64,000 bases of DNA from Sulfurimonas sp. (GCF_028714655.1 NZ_JAQTLY010000001.1:62001-126000); one strand, 5' to 3'; shown: positions 24,267 to 33,311, counted from the first letter of the stretch. Translations and numbers: made by a program. Notes: a model not told the origin generated them from the letters alone.

Positions 24267-24717
24267 TTTTTTTCCTATTTTGATTTTTTTTTGCAAGAGG
24301 CTCTTTTGCAAGATACTCCTTTGAGACATCGACTAAAAATTTATTCGCTAAAAATTTTCTCCCTATTAGCATGGGATACTTCATATCGGAACGGTCGGTT
24401 AGAGAGATAACCGTCATATATTTTTTTCCAAAAAAATCAACCTTTACTCTAATAGATGGTCTTTTTTGAAATTTTCCGTTTGAACTTCTGACTTTTTTCA
24501 TTCGGTAAAGCGGTATAGCCATCTTTTTTCCGTGATATGCGGGATGGATTTTGTCTAGCAGTTTAAAATGTACGATATTTTCACTATCTATAAATATATC
24601 GTCACAATGCAGCGCATTAGAATCCGCACCGGTATCAACCTTTGCATCTAAATCATAGAGATCCAAATCAATAATAGAGATAACCTCTTTATTACCGATG
24701 ATTTTTTTTTCTGGCAT
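24238..24717 (-). CDS. RimB-like retropepsin-type aspartic protease
   Basis: About 159 residues from the ATG at 24717; a longer frame from 24792 would pass over a TATAAT promoter and is rejected. Single aspartic-protease motif [12 protein letters not shown], with downstream [10 protein letters not shown] matching the family ILIGR pattern, plus [21 protein letters not shown]. Such proteins (RimB, also called ATP-dependent zinc protease/DUF785) pair with RimK and process glutamate tails. Basic C-terminus. First gene of a three-gene operon with rimK and the M42-type peptidase. Confidence 0.82.
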   Translation of the reverse strand: MPEKKIIGNKEVISIIDLDLYDLDAKVDTGADSNALHCDDIFIDSENIVHFKLLDKIHPAYHGKKMAIPLYRMKKVRSSNGKFQKRPSIRVKVDFFGKKYMTVISLTDRSDMKYPMLIGRKFLANKFLVDVSKEYLAKEPLAKKNQNRKKNESVHIIKK

Positions 24718-24747
24718 TTGATTATTAGTTTCCGATTTTTTATATAG

Positions 24748-24753
24748 ATTATA
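24748..24753 (-). promoter_or_regulatory. -10 box for the rimB-rimK-M42 operon
   Basis: On the minus strand, TGCTATAAT about 30 bp upstream of the chosen rimB-like ATG; an extended -10 of the type used throughout this window. Confidence 0.5.
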
Positions 24754-24893
24754 GCATATTAAATTTGCAAAAAATAAGATTATTTTTAGCAAAAAAAAAA
24801 TTATTTGAGAGTATAATTTTGTATAAAATAAAAATTTAGAATATGGTTATTAAGGCTTTTAAGCCAAGATTAGTTGTGTAAAAACATTGTAAA

Positions 24894-24907
24894 TCCACCT
24901 TGGTGGA
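24894..24907 (+). other. Perfect small hairpin in the leader of 24929
   Basis: TCCACC-TT-GGTGGA, 6-bp GC-rich stem, ending 21 bp before the ATG. A palindrome GGCTTTTAAGCC lies 40 bp further upstream. They could form a small leader structure; no riboswitch class is recognised. Confidence 0.4.
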
Positions 24908-24928
24908 GTGTATTTGTAGAGGGCAAAT

Positions 24929-25180
24929 ATGACATTAAAAGATTTAGAATTTCTGTTAGAGTTAAACGGTGTAGTGAGAAACGATATTGATTACATCTTG
25001 GATTTCGGTAAAAAAAACGGTATCGATAAAGAAGAAATTGACGACGAACTAAGTAAATTAGGATATGAGAGGCTTCTTGAAAACGAAGGTGAAGAGTCTT
25101 GGGATGAAGATGACGACGACTACGGTTATGTGCAAAAATTTCCTAATAGACATAAGAAGTTTTCAGAGGATTATGACTAA
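24929..25180 (+). CDS. Small acidic conserved-looking protein
   Basis: 83 residues. N-terminal two-thirds are helical (LKDLEFLLELNGVVRNDIDYILDFGKKNGIDKEEIDDELSKLGY), followed by a strongly acidic stretch (ESWDEDDDDY) and a polar tail. The ribosome site GAGGGCAAAT is adequate and codon use is like that of its neighbours. Monocistronic, followed by repeats. No family recognised. Confidence 0.65.
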   Translation: MTLKDLEFLLELNGVVRNDIDYILDFGKKNGIDKEEIDDELSKLGYERLLENEGEESWDEDDDDYGYVQKFPNRHKKFSEDYD

Positions 25181-25242
25181 TCGCAAAACTTTTAAGTAAT
25201 TTAATTATGGACTGCCAAAACCTCAAATACTACGGTACTTGG

Positions 25243-25268
25243 TCATTGCGAACAAAGTGAAGCAATCT
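25243..25268. repeat. Family-A palindromic repeat
   Basis: TCATTGCGAACAAAGTGA followed by AGCAATCT; the same variant (GCGAACAAAG) appears in the first in-gene copy at 54206. Confidence 0.7.
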
Positions 25269-25302
25269 AAAAGGTATGCGAGTCTAATCAATAAGGTTTA
25301 AT

Positions 25303-25414
25303 AGGATTCTTGCAAAACTTGGATCCTGAATCAAGTTCAGGATGACGAAAGCTCGAACATCTCGTCATTCCAAACTAGATTTGGAATCTTATTTTTTAGT
25401 TCTGCAAGAACTCT
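25303..25414. mobile_element. 112-bp MITE-like composite palindromic element, copy 1
   Basis: Ends AGGATTCTT and AAGAACTCT (imperfect 9-bp terminal inverted repeats). Inside are two hairpins: ATCCTGAA/TTCAGGAT and ATTCCAAA/TTTGGAAT, each preceded or followed by GACG/CGTC. It aligns without gaps to the reverse complement of 44808-44919, also 112 bp, with roughly 16 mismatches by eye. No coding capacity. Confidence 0.75.
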
Positions 25415-25468
25415 AATAATTAAATTATGATAGAATTATATTTACATTAATACAAATAGGACTGTTTT

Positions 25469-25696
25469 ATGCAAAATCAAACAACTTTATCAAAATTAGG
25501 CGACAAAGTTTCAACCATTGTTGAGCGATATAATTTTTTAAAAGATGAAAACGAGATGCTTAGAATCGAAGTTATCAAACTAAAAGCAGAAAGTGAAGCC
25601 AAAACCAGAGAGATAGAAAAACTAGTGGAAGAGAATGCTCTAAAAGATTTGGAAATTGAAGAGATAGTTCAAAAAATAGAAAGCATAATGGTTTAA
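25469..25696 (+). CDS. Small coiled-coil protein, ZapB-like
   Basis: 75 residues, almost entirely coiled coil with heptads from about residue 10 to 72 (VERYNFLKDENEMLRIEVIKLK, then EAKTREIEKLVEENALKDLEIEEI). It lies 9 bp upstream of a ZapA-like gene, the arrangement expected for a division-ring accessory pair in this phylum. ZapB-type proteins self-assemble and stabilise the Z ring through ZapA. Assignment is by shape and context, not by conserved residues. Confidence 0.65.
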   Translation: MQNQTTLSKLGDKVSTIVERYNFLKDENEMLRIEVIKLKAESEAKTREIEKLVEENALKDLEIEEIVQKIESIMV

Positions 25697-25705
25697 ACGA
25701 AGTAA

Positions 25706-25924
25706 ATGAGTAAAAGACTTGGTTTAAATATAGGCGGTCGTCGTTTTGATGTGGATGTGGAAGATGGTTTTGCTCCTTTTTTAGAACAACAAATGAGAAA
25801 TGATTTTAATATGGAAGGCAATAATGATTTAAAAGTATTGCTTCAAGCATATGTGCGTAAAAACCATAATTTGTTTCTACAAGAACAAAAAATAGAAGAG
25901 ATTGCGAAAAAACTAGAAATTTAA
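25706..25924 (+). CDS. Cell division protein ZapA-like
   Basis: 72 residues. Starts SKRLGLNIGGRRFDVDVED, matching the ZapA N-terminal beta-hairpin (V.I.GR.Y.I), and continues with a helix ending in a coiled coil (VRKNHNLFLQEQKIEEIAKKLE). ZapA tetramers bundle FtsZ filaments. Second gene of the pair; short intergenic space suggests one transcript. Confidence 0.7.
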   Translation: MSKRLGLNIGGRRFDVDVEDGFAPFLEQQMRNDFNMEGNNDLKVLLQAYVRKNHNLFLQEQKIEEIAKKLEI

Positions 25925-25990
25925 AAGCAAAATTTATTATTATATAAGTTAAGCGTGATATAATTTCACTCTCTTAAAAAGAGTAAATGT

Positions 25991-26067
25991 GCGTTCGTAG
26001 CTCAGCTGGATAGAGCACTGGTTTGCGGTACCAGCGGTCAGGGATTCGAATTCCTTCGGGCGCACCA
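25991..26067 (+). tRNA. tRNA-Arg, anticodon GCG
   Basis: 77 nt with encoded CCA. Acceptor GCGTTCG/CGGGCGC, D arm GCTC/GAGC, anticodon stem CTGGT/ACCAG with loop TTGCGGT (anticodon GCG, G37), T arm AGGGA TTCGAAT TCCTT, discriminator A. Reads CGC/CGU. A TGATATAAT promoter lies at 25959-25964. Confidence 0.95.
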
Positions 26068-26203
26068 TATGAAACTTCAAGAATATATAATCCACACAAA
26101 AATTCTTACAAAAATTTTCTTAGTATCCATAAATTGTTAATTTATAGTGCCCATTTTGATTTATCTAAAGTAATTTATTTCATAAAGTTTAAGAAATTAC
26201 GCT

Positions 26204-26234
26204 AAAACAGCATCTACGATCGTGATGCTGTTTT
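26204..26234 (+). terminator. Terminator between the tRNA genes
   Basis: AAAACAGCATC (26204-26214) and GATGCTGTTTT (26224-26234), an 11-bp perfect stem ending in T4. It lies between tRNA-Arg(GCG) and tRNA-Arg(CCT). Confidence 0.75.
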
Positions 26235-26243
26235 GCTTTTGCA

Positions 26244-26319
26244 CTCCTTATCGCTTAACTGGATAAAGCAGTCCCCTCCTAAGGGATAGCTCTAGGTTCG
26301 ATTCCTAGTAGGGAGACCA
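26244..26319 (+). tRNA. tRNA-Arg, anticodon CCT
   Basis: 76 nt with encoded CCA. Acceptor CTCCTTA/TAGGGAG, D arm with TGGATAAAGCA, anticodon loop CTCCTAA (anticodon CCT), T arm CTAGG TTCGATT CCTAG, discriminator A. Reads the rare AGG codon. It lies only 10 nt downstream of the terminator stem. Confidence 0.93.
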
Positions 26320-26328
26320 CACATCAAT

Positions 26329-27291
26329 TTATAACAGTTTCTGAACCCTTATAAGCGTAGATAAAAGTATAGCGCTCTTATCCACATGTGAACTTTTCAT
26401 CTTCAACTCACTCTCAAGTAACAGTTCATGAAGTTTATAGTATCTGTTTGGTTTAAATTTTATTGATAATTCTGATTTTTCTTTTACTATTTGAGGCGGT
26501 GCGGGATAACCTAAAATTGCTATTGCGTTTGGTGTTCCGTTTACACGAATGTAGATATTAAACATATAGAGTTGCGTTAGATATGTTGTAATCGCAGTGA
26601 GTATTCTTATCTCGTCTTCTCCATGCTCAAGCATATTTTGCAGTTCAACTTTAAAATCTTTTTTATTTAAAATCTTTTTTATAAAATCATCTATATTTAT
26701 CTCGGAGAGTCCGAAAATCAGCTGCTCTATATCCTTGGTAGTTACTGCCCTGTTTAAAATTTTTAATTTTTCAAGCTCATTGGATGCAAGGGCGATATCT
26801 CCGTTATGAACAGCCAGAAGATGATTTATGGTATAGTTGTCTATATCTACATGCTTTTCTTTAGCTGCTTGAGAAACGCTAAATACTGCTTCTGCATGAT
26901 TTGGGTGAAAAAATCTAACACACATCGTATTTGTTTTTGCCGCTGCCTTTACATAAGCTTTATAGTCATCTCCGTAGTAAGCATAGACAAAAATATTGCT
27001 TGAGTTTTTTTCACACTGCTCAACAAGTATATCTAACTCTTTTTTAGGAATTTTCTTTTCACTTTTAATGATTAAGATATTTTGGTCGCCAAAGAGTGAA
27101 GCTTGCGAGAGATGCGCTTTTGCAGAGCCAAAATCGTACTCGTCATGATAAAATCTTGCCACCGAAGCATCAGCGATGTTTGTAAGGATTTGTATATATT
27201 TGTCTATTAAAAAAGTGCTCTCGCCAAAAAGTATAAAACTGTTTGAGAGGGAGTTGTTTTGTATATGTTTGTCTAGCTCGCTTTTGTACAC
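26329..27291 (-). CDS. holA: DNA polymerase III delta subunit-like (HolA)
   Basis: 320 residues. The delta subunit opens the beta clamp within the clamp loader. Epsilon-type HolA is very divergent; here the pattern FILFGESTFLIDKYIQIL at the N-terminus, SLFGDQNILIIKSEKK, the central INHLLAVHNGDIALASNELEKL and ELQNMLEHGEDEIRILTAITTYLTQLY fit the AAA-like fold plus collar domain. It sits 2 bp downstream of rnr on the same strand, as in Campylobacter. Convergent with the tRNA genes. Confidence 0.85.
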   Translation of the reverse strand: MYKSELDKHIQNNSLSNSFILFGESTFLIDKYIQILTNIADASVARFYHDEYDFGSAKAHLSQASLFGDQNILIIKSEKKIPKKELDILVEQCEKNSSNIFVYAYYGDDYKAYVKAAAKTNTMCVRFFHPNHAEAVFSVSQAAKEKHVDIDNYTINHLLAVHNGDIALASNELEKLKILNRAVTTKDIEQLIFGLSEINIDDFIKKILNKKDFKVELQNMLEHGEDEIRILTAITTYLTQLYMFNIYIRVNGTPNAIAILGYPAPPQIVKEKSELSIKFKPNRYYKLHELLLESELKMKSSHVDKSAILLSTLIRVQKLL

Positions 27292-27293
27292 AA

Positions 27294-29240
27294 TTAGTTG
27301 TCTCTCTCTATTCTCTCAACAACGCTTGCGTAAATTTTAGCTTTGGCAATATCTACTTTGTCGATTCTAACTTTTACATCTTCAAATAAAAGAGCGTCTA
27401 AACTGCGGGTAATAAAAAATCTTGCCCCCTGAAGCTCATCGTGAAGTTCGGCTTTTAATACAGGTTCGGTGGATACTATCCTAGCCTTAAATACATTTTC
27501 TAAATTTTCCTCTGCCCAACGAGCAAATTTTCTTGCCATAAACTCAACTTCTATCGTCGCGGCTTCTCTCTCTTTTTCACTAACACTGACACAGAGTGAT
27601 TCTATATTTCTCAATACATAAGAGCCTTCCATCGTATCGTTATTGTTAATGGCTTTTAAGAGTCTATGGACAATTAAATCGGAATATCTTCTAATAGGCG
27701 ATGTAAAATGAGTGTACTCTTCAAACCCCAGTCCAAAGTGTCCTGCATTAATCGGTGCATATCTGGCTTGCATTTGAGATTGGATAATCAGTGTGTCGAC
27801 TTCGGAAGAGAGTCCCATCTCTTTTGCCTGTTTTTGTATCTCCGTTATGGTCTCTTTGATGGATTTTTTTATATCTACAAACATCCCGATACCTGCCAAC
27901 TCTTGGTAGAGGTTTTGGAGTTTAAGCTGGTTTGGAGGCTCATGTATACGAAATATACCTCTTGAAAATCTTTTTGCGGCCTCTTTGTTTGCCAAGAGCA
28001 TACAATCTTCTATCAGCGCGTGAGACGGTGTCTCTTGCGCATAAGTAGTATGCGTTATATTGGAGTTTTCATCTATAAACATCTCAAGTTCGTGCGAGCG
28101 AAAATCATAACCGATTTTTAACCTTTTCGCTTTAAGAGCATCTGTAATTACCCTTAACTTAGATATATAATCAAAAATTTTCTCTTCTTCACCGTTTTTA
28201 GCCGTTAAATTACCGTTAAAAAAATCATCTATCTCTTCATAGTTGAATCTTCTTTGCGAATGTATGATCGCCTCATAAACTTTTGAGCCGCTTACTTCCA
28301 AAGAGCTAAGGTCTAGTTTCATCTCAAAAACATAAGAAAGTCTGTCTACATGCGGTTGAAGTGAGCAAAGCGTCTCGCTCAGCTGTCTTGGAAGCATCGG
28401 TATAGAACGGTGAGGAAGATAGATAGAAAAACTTCTATATATCGCTTCATTGTCAATCGCCCCAAAAGGCGTAACATACTCGCTTACATCCGCAATTGCG
28501 ACATAAAGAGTAGTCGTCTCCTCGACATAACAGATAGCATCGTCAAAATCTTTTGCGGTAACCGGGTCAATCGTGCAAAAAGGCAATTTTCTTAAATCGA
28601 CTCTGGATGGGTAAAGTGAAGCATCAACCTCTTTAAATGATGAAGCAAGTTCTAAAACTTCTTGAGTAAATTCATCATGTTTATTAAATTGTGCAAGAAC
28701 TATCTTTTCATCAACGAGAGGATCTTTTATATTGCCTAGCCGCTCCATTATAGTGAAGTCTTGATTGTTTATTTTAAAAACATCGCCCTCTTCGTACGAG
28801 TTTAGTTCGCTTTGGCTTACTTCGACTCCGGCAGGAAAATCCGTTTTTAAATCAACTAAAGATTTTTGACCATCTTTTGAGACTATATAAGCGATGCTAT
28901 AGGTTTGCGCTCTCCCTACAATCTCAACTATTTTGGCACTCGGAGTTCCTCTTTTGCCAAGAAGTCTTTGTGCAATAACAAGGTCACCCTCTTTTGCTTT
29001 GCTTGTCTCGACATCGTCAATAAAAAGGTCGCGAACATACTCACCGATGACATTTAGATATGCCGTGCCGTTTTGAACAAGTCCCAATGTGCCGGCACGA
29101 TATTTCGAGTTAAATTTATATACATTATCTTTTTTAGTAATGTACTCTTTTGCCAAAAAATCATTTACGAATTTTAGCTCATCGGGAGTGATATCCTGCT
29201 CACTCAATCCATGAGTGAGTCTTATTAAAAGAAATTTCAT
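27294..29240 (-). CDS. rnr: Ribonuclease R (RNase II family 3'-5' exoribonuclease)
   Basis: 648 residues. Degrades structured RNA from the 3' end. Cold-shock domain at about 55-130, then the RNB catalytic domain with CTIDPVTAKDFDDAICYVE, which carries the four conserved Asp that bind Mg2+, followed by VAIADVSEYV and RSFSIYLPHRSIPMLP. The signature HFTSPIRRYSDLIVHR is present near residue 530. A C-terminal S1 domain is short. Shorter than E. coli RNase R (813) as is usual in this phylum. Upstream of holA, downstream of the HDOD gene. Confidence 0.95.
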   Translation of the reverse strand: MKFLLIRLTHGLSEQDITPDELKFVNDFLAKEYITKKDNVYKFNSKYRAGTLGLVQNGTAYLNVIGEYVRDLFIDDVETSKAKEGDLVIAQRLLGKRGTPSAKIVEIVGRAQTYSIAYIVSKDGQKSLVDLKTDFPAGVEVSQSELNSYEEGDVFKINNQDFTIMERLGNIKDPLVDEKIVLAQFNKHDEFTQEVLELASSFKEVDASLYPSRVDLRKLPFCTIDPVTAKDFDDAICYVEETTTLYVAIADVSEYVTPFGAIDNEAIYRSFSIYLPHRSIPMLPRQLSETLCSLQPHVDRLSYVFEMKLDLSSLEVSGSKVYEAIIHSQRRFNYEEIDDFFNGNLTAKNGEEEKIFDYISKLRVITDALKAKRLKIGYDFRSHELEMFIDENSNITHTTYAQETPSHALIEDCMLLANKEAAKRFSRGIFRIHEPPNQLKLQNLYQELAGIGMFVDIKKSIKETITEIQKQAKEMGLSSEVDTLIIQSQMQARYAPINAGHFGLGFEEYTHFTSPIRRYSDLIVHRLLKAINNNDTMEGSYVLRNIESLCVSVSEKEREAATIEVEFMARKFARWAEENLENVFKARIVSTEPVLKAELHDELQGARFFITRSLDALLFEDVKVRIDKVDIAKAKIYASVVERIERDN

Positions 29241-29248
29241 TCTAAGCG

Positions 29249-30046
29249 TTAAGCGTTTTCTAACGCTTTATCAAAACTTTCCATATCAAGACCGTATCTG
29301 ATAATTAACTCTTTTGCCGCAGCAGTGCTTGCATCTGTCATTACACCGTTAATCGGTACTGCCGTACGAACGACATGTAAAATTTGTGCAGATTTTCTAA
29401 ATTCCTCTTTAGCCTTATCCGGATTTTGGCAATTTCGTATAGTCTCAACCAATCCCGCTTCAAATCTCCAATGTTCAAAAACAGTAGCACTTACCTCAGG
29501 CGTATCTACGCCGACAACTTCTCTCTCGGCTGCTTCAACATCACCAAGAGCAGCTAGTGCGTCTCTAAATTTTTGTTCGCTTTTGTCGCCTATAATCTGT
29601 TGTGCAATTAAAACTTTTCCGATTTCTACCAAAAAAGCTGCCGGAGACAAGATGCCTAAAAGCTTAGCTTCTTTTCTTAGGCACCATGCCGTTATTAAAG
29701 AGTGCTGTCTTTTTGAAAGTTGAGAAAATACATCACTGTCTATACCGTACGGAGACAAATCAAGAGTAAAACTTTTCTTAACGATACTAGCAAGAGCAAA
29801 GCCTCTCACCGTTCCCATACCAAATAGACCGACTGCCTGACTGATTGCATTTATTTCTCTACTAAAACCGTATAGAGGCGAATTTGCCGCTTTTAGTATA
29901 TCTGCCGTTAAAAGCGGGTCTTTCTCTAAAATCTTAACCATATCGTTAAAAGTGCTGTTCGGATCTTGATAAACAGACTCTATCTGCATTGCCGATTCCG
30001 GAAGCGGCGGAAGTTGTTTGATTTTTTTAAGTATCTCTTCTGTCAT
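29249..30046 (-). CDS. HDOD-domain signalling protein
   Basis: 265 residues, a single HDOD domain: LPPLPESAMQIESVYQDPNSTFNDMVKILEKDPLLTADILKAANSPLYGF and AISQAVGLFGMGTVRGFALAS are diagnostic. HDOD proteins are catalytically inactive HD relatives that act in regulation, motility or stress signalling by protein contacts. Expressed ahead of rnr with 8 bp between them. Specific role unknown. Confidence 0.9.
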   Translation of the reverse strand: MTEEILKKIKQLPPLPESAMQIESVYQDPNSTFNDMVKILEKDPLLTADILKAANSPLYGFSREINAISQAVGLFGMGTVRGFALASIVKKSFTLDLSPYGIDSDVFSQLSKRQHSLITAWCLRKEAKLLGILSPAAFLVEIGKVLIAQQIIGDKSEQKFRDALAALGDVEAAEREVVGVDTPEVSATVFEHWRFEAGLVETIRNCQNPDKAKEEFRKSAQILHVVRTAVPINGVMTDASTAAAKELIIRYGLDMESFDKALENA

Positions 30047-30168
30047 CTAATTCTCTCTTCTGTCGACATATAATTTAAGTAGATGATACATATATATTCA
30101 TAAAAAAGTACTGAATATTTACAAATTATTGATACTATTTTTTTATAATTTAAAAAACAAGGAAAAAG

Positions 30169-30495
30169 ATGCAAACAGAAGCAACATTGATACAACTAGG
30201 TTATGTACCAAACGACGCATTAGTTAAACAACTTAAAAAAATCCAAGCCAACACTCCCGGTTACGAGAAGATACAAAAACATATTATGGATTTACATGAT
30301 CATTTAAAAGTTGACGATTCTTATGTCGCTCTATCAAATTCAAATGACTATTTTAAAATAAAAATAGACGCTAAAAGTCCGGAAATTGCGGAGGAAGCAC
30401 ACGAAAAAGTTAAGCATTTCAGTGATAAATTTAAAGTAAAAGTAAATAAATTAGAAAACAAAAACACCTATTATATTTTAGGTTTTAACGCTTAG
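30169..30495 (+). CDS. Conserved-looking protein of unknown function (108 aa)
   Basis: 108 residues, alpha/beta pattern: helical N-terminus (VPNDALVKQLKKIQANTPGYEKIQKHIMDLHDHLK), then DSYVALSNSNDYFKIKIDAKSP, another helix, and a final strand (NTYYILGFNA). No signal peptide, cysteines or membrane helix. Strong ribosome site AAGGAAAAAG. Six bp upstream of the greB-like gene, so co-transcribed. Not recognised. Confidence 0.7.
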   Translation: MQTEATLIQLGYVPNDALVKQLKKIQANTPGYEKIQKHIMDLHDHLKVDDSYVALSNSNDYFKIKIDAKSPEIAEEAHEKVKHFSDKFKVKVNKLENKNTYYILGFNA

Positions 30496-30500
30496 GTGCT

Positions 30501-31031
30501 TTGAAATTGCAAGAGCCTATGAGCATAGAGGGTTATGACCTTCTCATTGAAGAGTTTAAGTTTTTATTGGAGGTTGAAAAACCTAAAGTTGCACAGGAAA
30601 AACTAGTTGCCGCAGCTTTGGGAGACAGGAGCGAAAATGCGGATTATCAAGCGGCAAAAGAGAAACTTCGCCATATTGACAAGAGGCTTTTTTATCTAAA
30701 CTCTATGATACAAAAATCTCAAATCATAGATCCGTCGCGACTTTCACATGAGAGAGTAAGTTTTGGAAGCAGCGTAAAGATTGTAAATCTCCAAACGGAT
30801 GAAGAAGAGAGTTACACGATTTGCGGTGTTATGGAATCGGAACCCGAACACGGACTTATATCCGTGCACTCTCCGCTTGCTCGTGCGCTGCTTGGCAAAG
30901 AGGTAGCCGATCAGTTAAAAGTCCAACTTCCAAATGCAAAAAAAGAGTATGAAGTATTAGAAATCTGCTATAAAAATATCTTTTCGCTCAAAAAAAATAT
31001 TCGTAAAAAGTCTGACTTTTCCTTTCATTAA
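30501..31031 (+). CDS. GreA/GreB-family transcript cleavage factor, GreB-like
   Basis: 176 residues, TTG start (an ATG at 30519 is an alternative). Coiled-coil N-terminus with the acidic tip LGDRSENADYQAAKEKLRHIDKRLFYL, whose Asp and Glu coordinate Mg2+ in the RNA polymerase secondary channel, followed by an FKBP-like C-terminal domain (VSFGSSVKIVNL...ISVHSPLARALLGKEVAD). LGDRSENADYQ with a preceding E(K/R)P points to GreB rather than GreA. Rescues backtracked RNA polymerase. Confidence 0.9.
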   Translation: MKLQEPMSIEGYDLLIEEFKFLLEVEKPKVAQEKLVAAALGDRSENADYQAAKEKLRHIDKRLFYLNSMIQKSQIIDPSRLSHERVSFGSSVKIVNLQTDEEESYTICGVMESEPEHGLISVHSPLARALLGKEVADQLKVQLPNAKKEYEVLEICYKNIFSLKKNIRKKSDFSFH

Positions 31032-31094
31032 ATTTTTTTACCAACTATTTTTAGATATAATCCACCTTTAAAAAATAATTTTTTAGGATTCTCC

Positions 31095-33311
31095 GTGAGC
31101 CAACAACTAGAAAACATTGAAAAAGTACTCGCTTCACACAAGCTTTCAAGCGATGATTATGCACATATTAAGCAGATTTTGGGGCGTGAGCCGAATTTAG
31201 TAGAGATAGGCATTTTTTCTGCAATGTGGAGCGAACACTGCAGTTATAAATCTTCAAAAGTTCACTTAAGCGGATTTCCGACAAAAGCTCCGTGGGTTAT
31301 TCAAGGTCCGGGTGAAAATGCAGGTGTTATCGACATCGGAGACGGTTATGCTGCCGTATTTAAAATGGAGTCACATAACCACCCAAGTTTTATAGAACCG
31401 TATCAGGGTGCAGCAACGGGTGTCGGCGGAATCATGCGTGATGTTTTTACTATGGGGGCTAGACCTATTGCAAACCTCAATGCTCTTAGATTTGGAAATG
31501 TTTTAAACGATGATAAGATTTCAGCTCATCAAAGATACCTTGTTCGCGGTGTTGTAGCGGGAATCGGCGGTTATGGAAACTGTATGGGTGTTCCGACAAT
31601 CGGCGGAGAAACAAGTTTTGACGAGTGTTATAACGGAAATATTTTAGTAAACGCTTTTACTTTAGGTCTTGCAAAAAGTGATGAGATTTTTTACGGAAGA
31701 GCTGACGGCATAGGCAATCCTGTTATCTATGTCGGTGCAAAAACGGGGCGTGATGGACTAGGCGGAGCAGTTATGTCGTCTGACAGCTTTACGGAAGAGT
31801 CAAAATCTCTTCGCCCGACTGTTCAAGTGGGTGACCCGTTTACCGAAAAACTTCTGCTTGAGGCTTGTTTAGAGCTTTTTAAAACTGACCATGTCGTCGG
31901 TATCCAAGATATGGGTGCGGCAGGGCTTACATCTTCATCTTTTGAGATGGCGGGGAGAAGCGGCAGCGGTATGATAATGCACCTTGACCGTGTCCCTGCC
32001 CGAGAAGAGGGAATGACGCCGTATGACTTTATGCTCTCGGAATCTCAAGAGAGAATGCTTCTTTGTGCAAAAAAAGGGAGTGAAGCAGAAATTATCAAGA
32101 TATTTGAGAAGTGGGATTTGGATGCGGCGGTAATCGGTGAAGTAACTGCAACCGGAAATATGGAGCTTTTTTGGCATGGAGACAAAGTGGCAGAAGTTCC
32201 TGTAAATCCTGTAAGTGAAGAAGCTCCTGTATTAAAACGCCCGATGGTTCGCCCTGCTTATTTAGACAAAATCGCAGATGTTACTATCAATGATTTTCCT
32301 CGCGTATCAAATCAAGAGGCATTTAACAAGCTTACAAAATCTATGGAAGTAGTCGATAAATCATGGATATATACTCAATATGACTCTATGGTTCAAACTA
32401 ATACCATCAAGAAAGGCGGTATGCTCGATGCTTCAGTTATCCGTGTAAAAGAGAACGGCAAAGCGCTTGCAATGTCGGCTGACTGTAATGTTCGCTACTG
32501 CTACATAGACCCAAAAGGCGGAGCGGCGGCAGCGGTAATCGAGAGCGGACGAAATGTAGCAATGAGCGGCGCGAGGCCGCTTGCGATTACCGATTGTTTA
32601 AATTTCGGAAATCCTGAAAATCCTGAGGTTATGTGGCAGTTCGGCGAGAGCTGTTTAGGGATTAAAGAGGCTTGTGCGGCACTTACAACACCTGTAATCG
32701 GCGGGAATGTTTCACTTTACAATGAAACAAACGGTGTTTCTGTTTTCCCGACTCCGTCAATCGCAACGGTCGGCGTAAACGATGACGCACATAAGGTTTT
32801 AATGTCAAGTTTTCAAGAAGAGGGAAATGCTCTTTATCTAGTAGGAGAGAGCAAGAGCGAGTTTGGCGGATCGCTTTATATGAAAGAGATTTGTGGAACC
32901 GTTGCCGGAAAACTTCCTGAAATTGACTACGAAAAAGAACTTTTCCTTTGGGATTTAGTTATCGAAGCAAACAAAAGAGGGTTGCTAAAGTGTGCAAAAG
33001 ATGCAAGCAGCGGCGGTGTTGCCATTGCACTGGCAAAAATGGCAGCCGTGAGCGGTCTTGGATGCAGCGCTAGAATGTTGGTTGATGATGAAAGAGATAT
33101 CTTTTCAGAGAGTATGAGCCGTGCTATCGTAGAGGTTAGACAAGAGAACTGTGCAGCTTTTGAGACGATGAGCGGCGGCGGAATGTTTTGTCAAAAAATC
33201 GGAACAGTAGGCGGAGACAAGATTAAAATCAACAATGTCGAGATGAGTATGAGTGAGCTTCAAGACAATTACTTCAACACATTTAAAAGAGTAATTGAGA
33301 GAGATATCTAG
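31095..33311 (+). CDS. purL: Phosphoribosylformylglycinamidine synthase subunit PurL
   Basis: 738 residues, GTG start with TAGGATTCTCC in front. Converts FGAR to FGAM in purine synthesis using ATP; this small form works with separate PurS and PurQ subunits, which are not in the window. Diagnostic sequences: MWSEHCSYKSSKVHL, FKMESHNHPSFIEPYQGAATGVGGI, GANLNALRFG-type region, GGETSFDECY, QDMGAAGLTSSSFEMA and CLNFGNPENPEVMWQF, with SSGGVAIALAKMA near the C-terminus. Full length. Confidence 0.97.
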   Translation: MSQQLENIEKVLASHKLSSDDYAHIKQILGREPNLVEIGIFSAMWSEHCSYKSSKVHLSGFPTKAPWVIQGPGENAGVIDIGDGYAAVFKMESHNHPSFIEPYQGAATGVGGIMRDVFTMGARPIANLNALRFGNVLNDDKISAHQRYLVRGVVAGIGGYGNCMGVPTIGGETSFDECYNGNILVNAFTLGLAKSDEIFYGRADGIGNPVIYVGAKTGRDGLGGAVMSSDSFTEESKSLRPTVQVGDPFTEKLLLEACLELFKTDHVVGIQDMGAAGLTSSSFEMAGRSGSGMIMHLDRVPAREEGMTPYDFMLSESQERMLLCAKKGSEAEIIKIFEKWDLDAAVIGEVTATGNMELFWHGDKVAEVPVNPVSEEAPVLKRPMVRPAYLDKIADVTINDFPRVSNQEAFNKLTKSMEVVDKSWIYTQYDSMVQTNTIKKGGMLDASVIRVKENGKALAMSADCNVRYCYIDPKGGAAAAVIESGRNVAMSGARPLAITDCLNFGNPENPEVMWQFGESCLGIKEACAALTTPVIGGNVSLYNETNGVSVFPTPSIATVGVNDDAHKVLMSSFQEEGNALYLVGESKSEFGGSLYMKEICGTVAGKLPEIDYEKELFLWDLVIEANKRGLLKCAKDASSGGVAIALAKMAAVSGLGCSARMLVDDERDIFSESMSRAIVEVRQENCAAFETMSGGGMFCQKIGTVGGDKIKINNVEMSMSELQDNYFNTFKRVIERDI

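Noticed and set aside
24718-24792. N-terminal extension of the RimB-like gene
   Set aside because: It would start upstream of an evident TATAAT box, and the family start fits the ATG at 24717.
24785-24802. Poly-A run as a phase-variation tract
   Set aside because: It lies outside any chosen coding frame and upstream of the -10 box; A runs are common in this AT-rich DNA.
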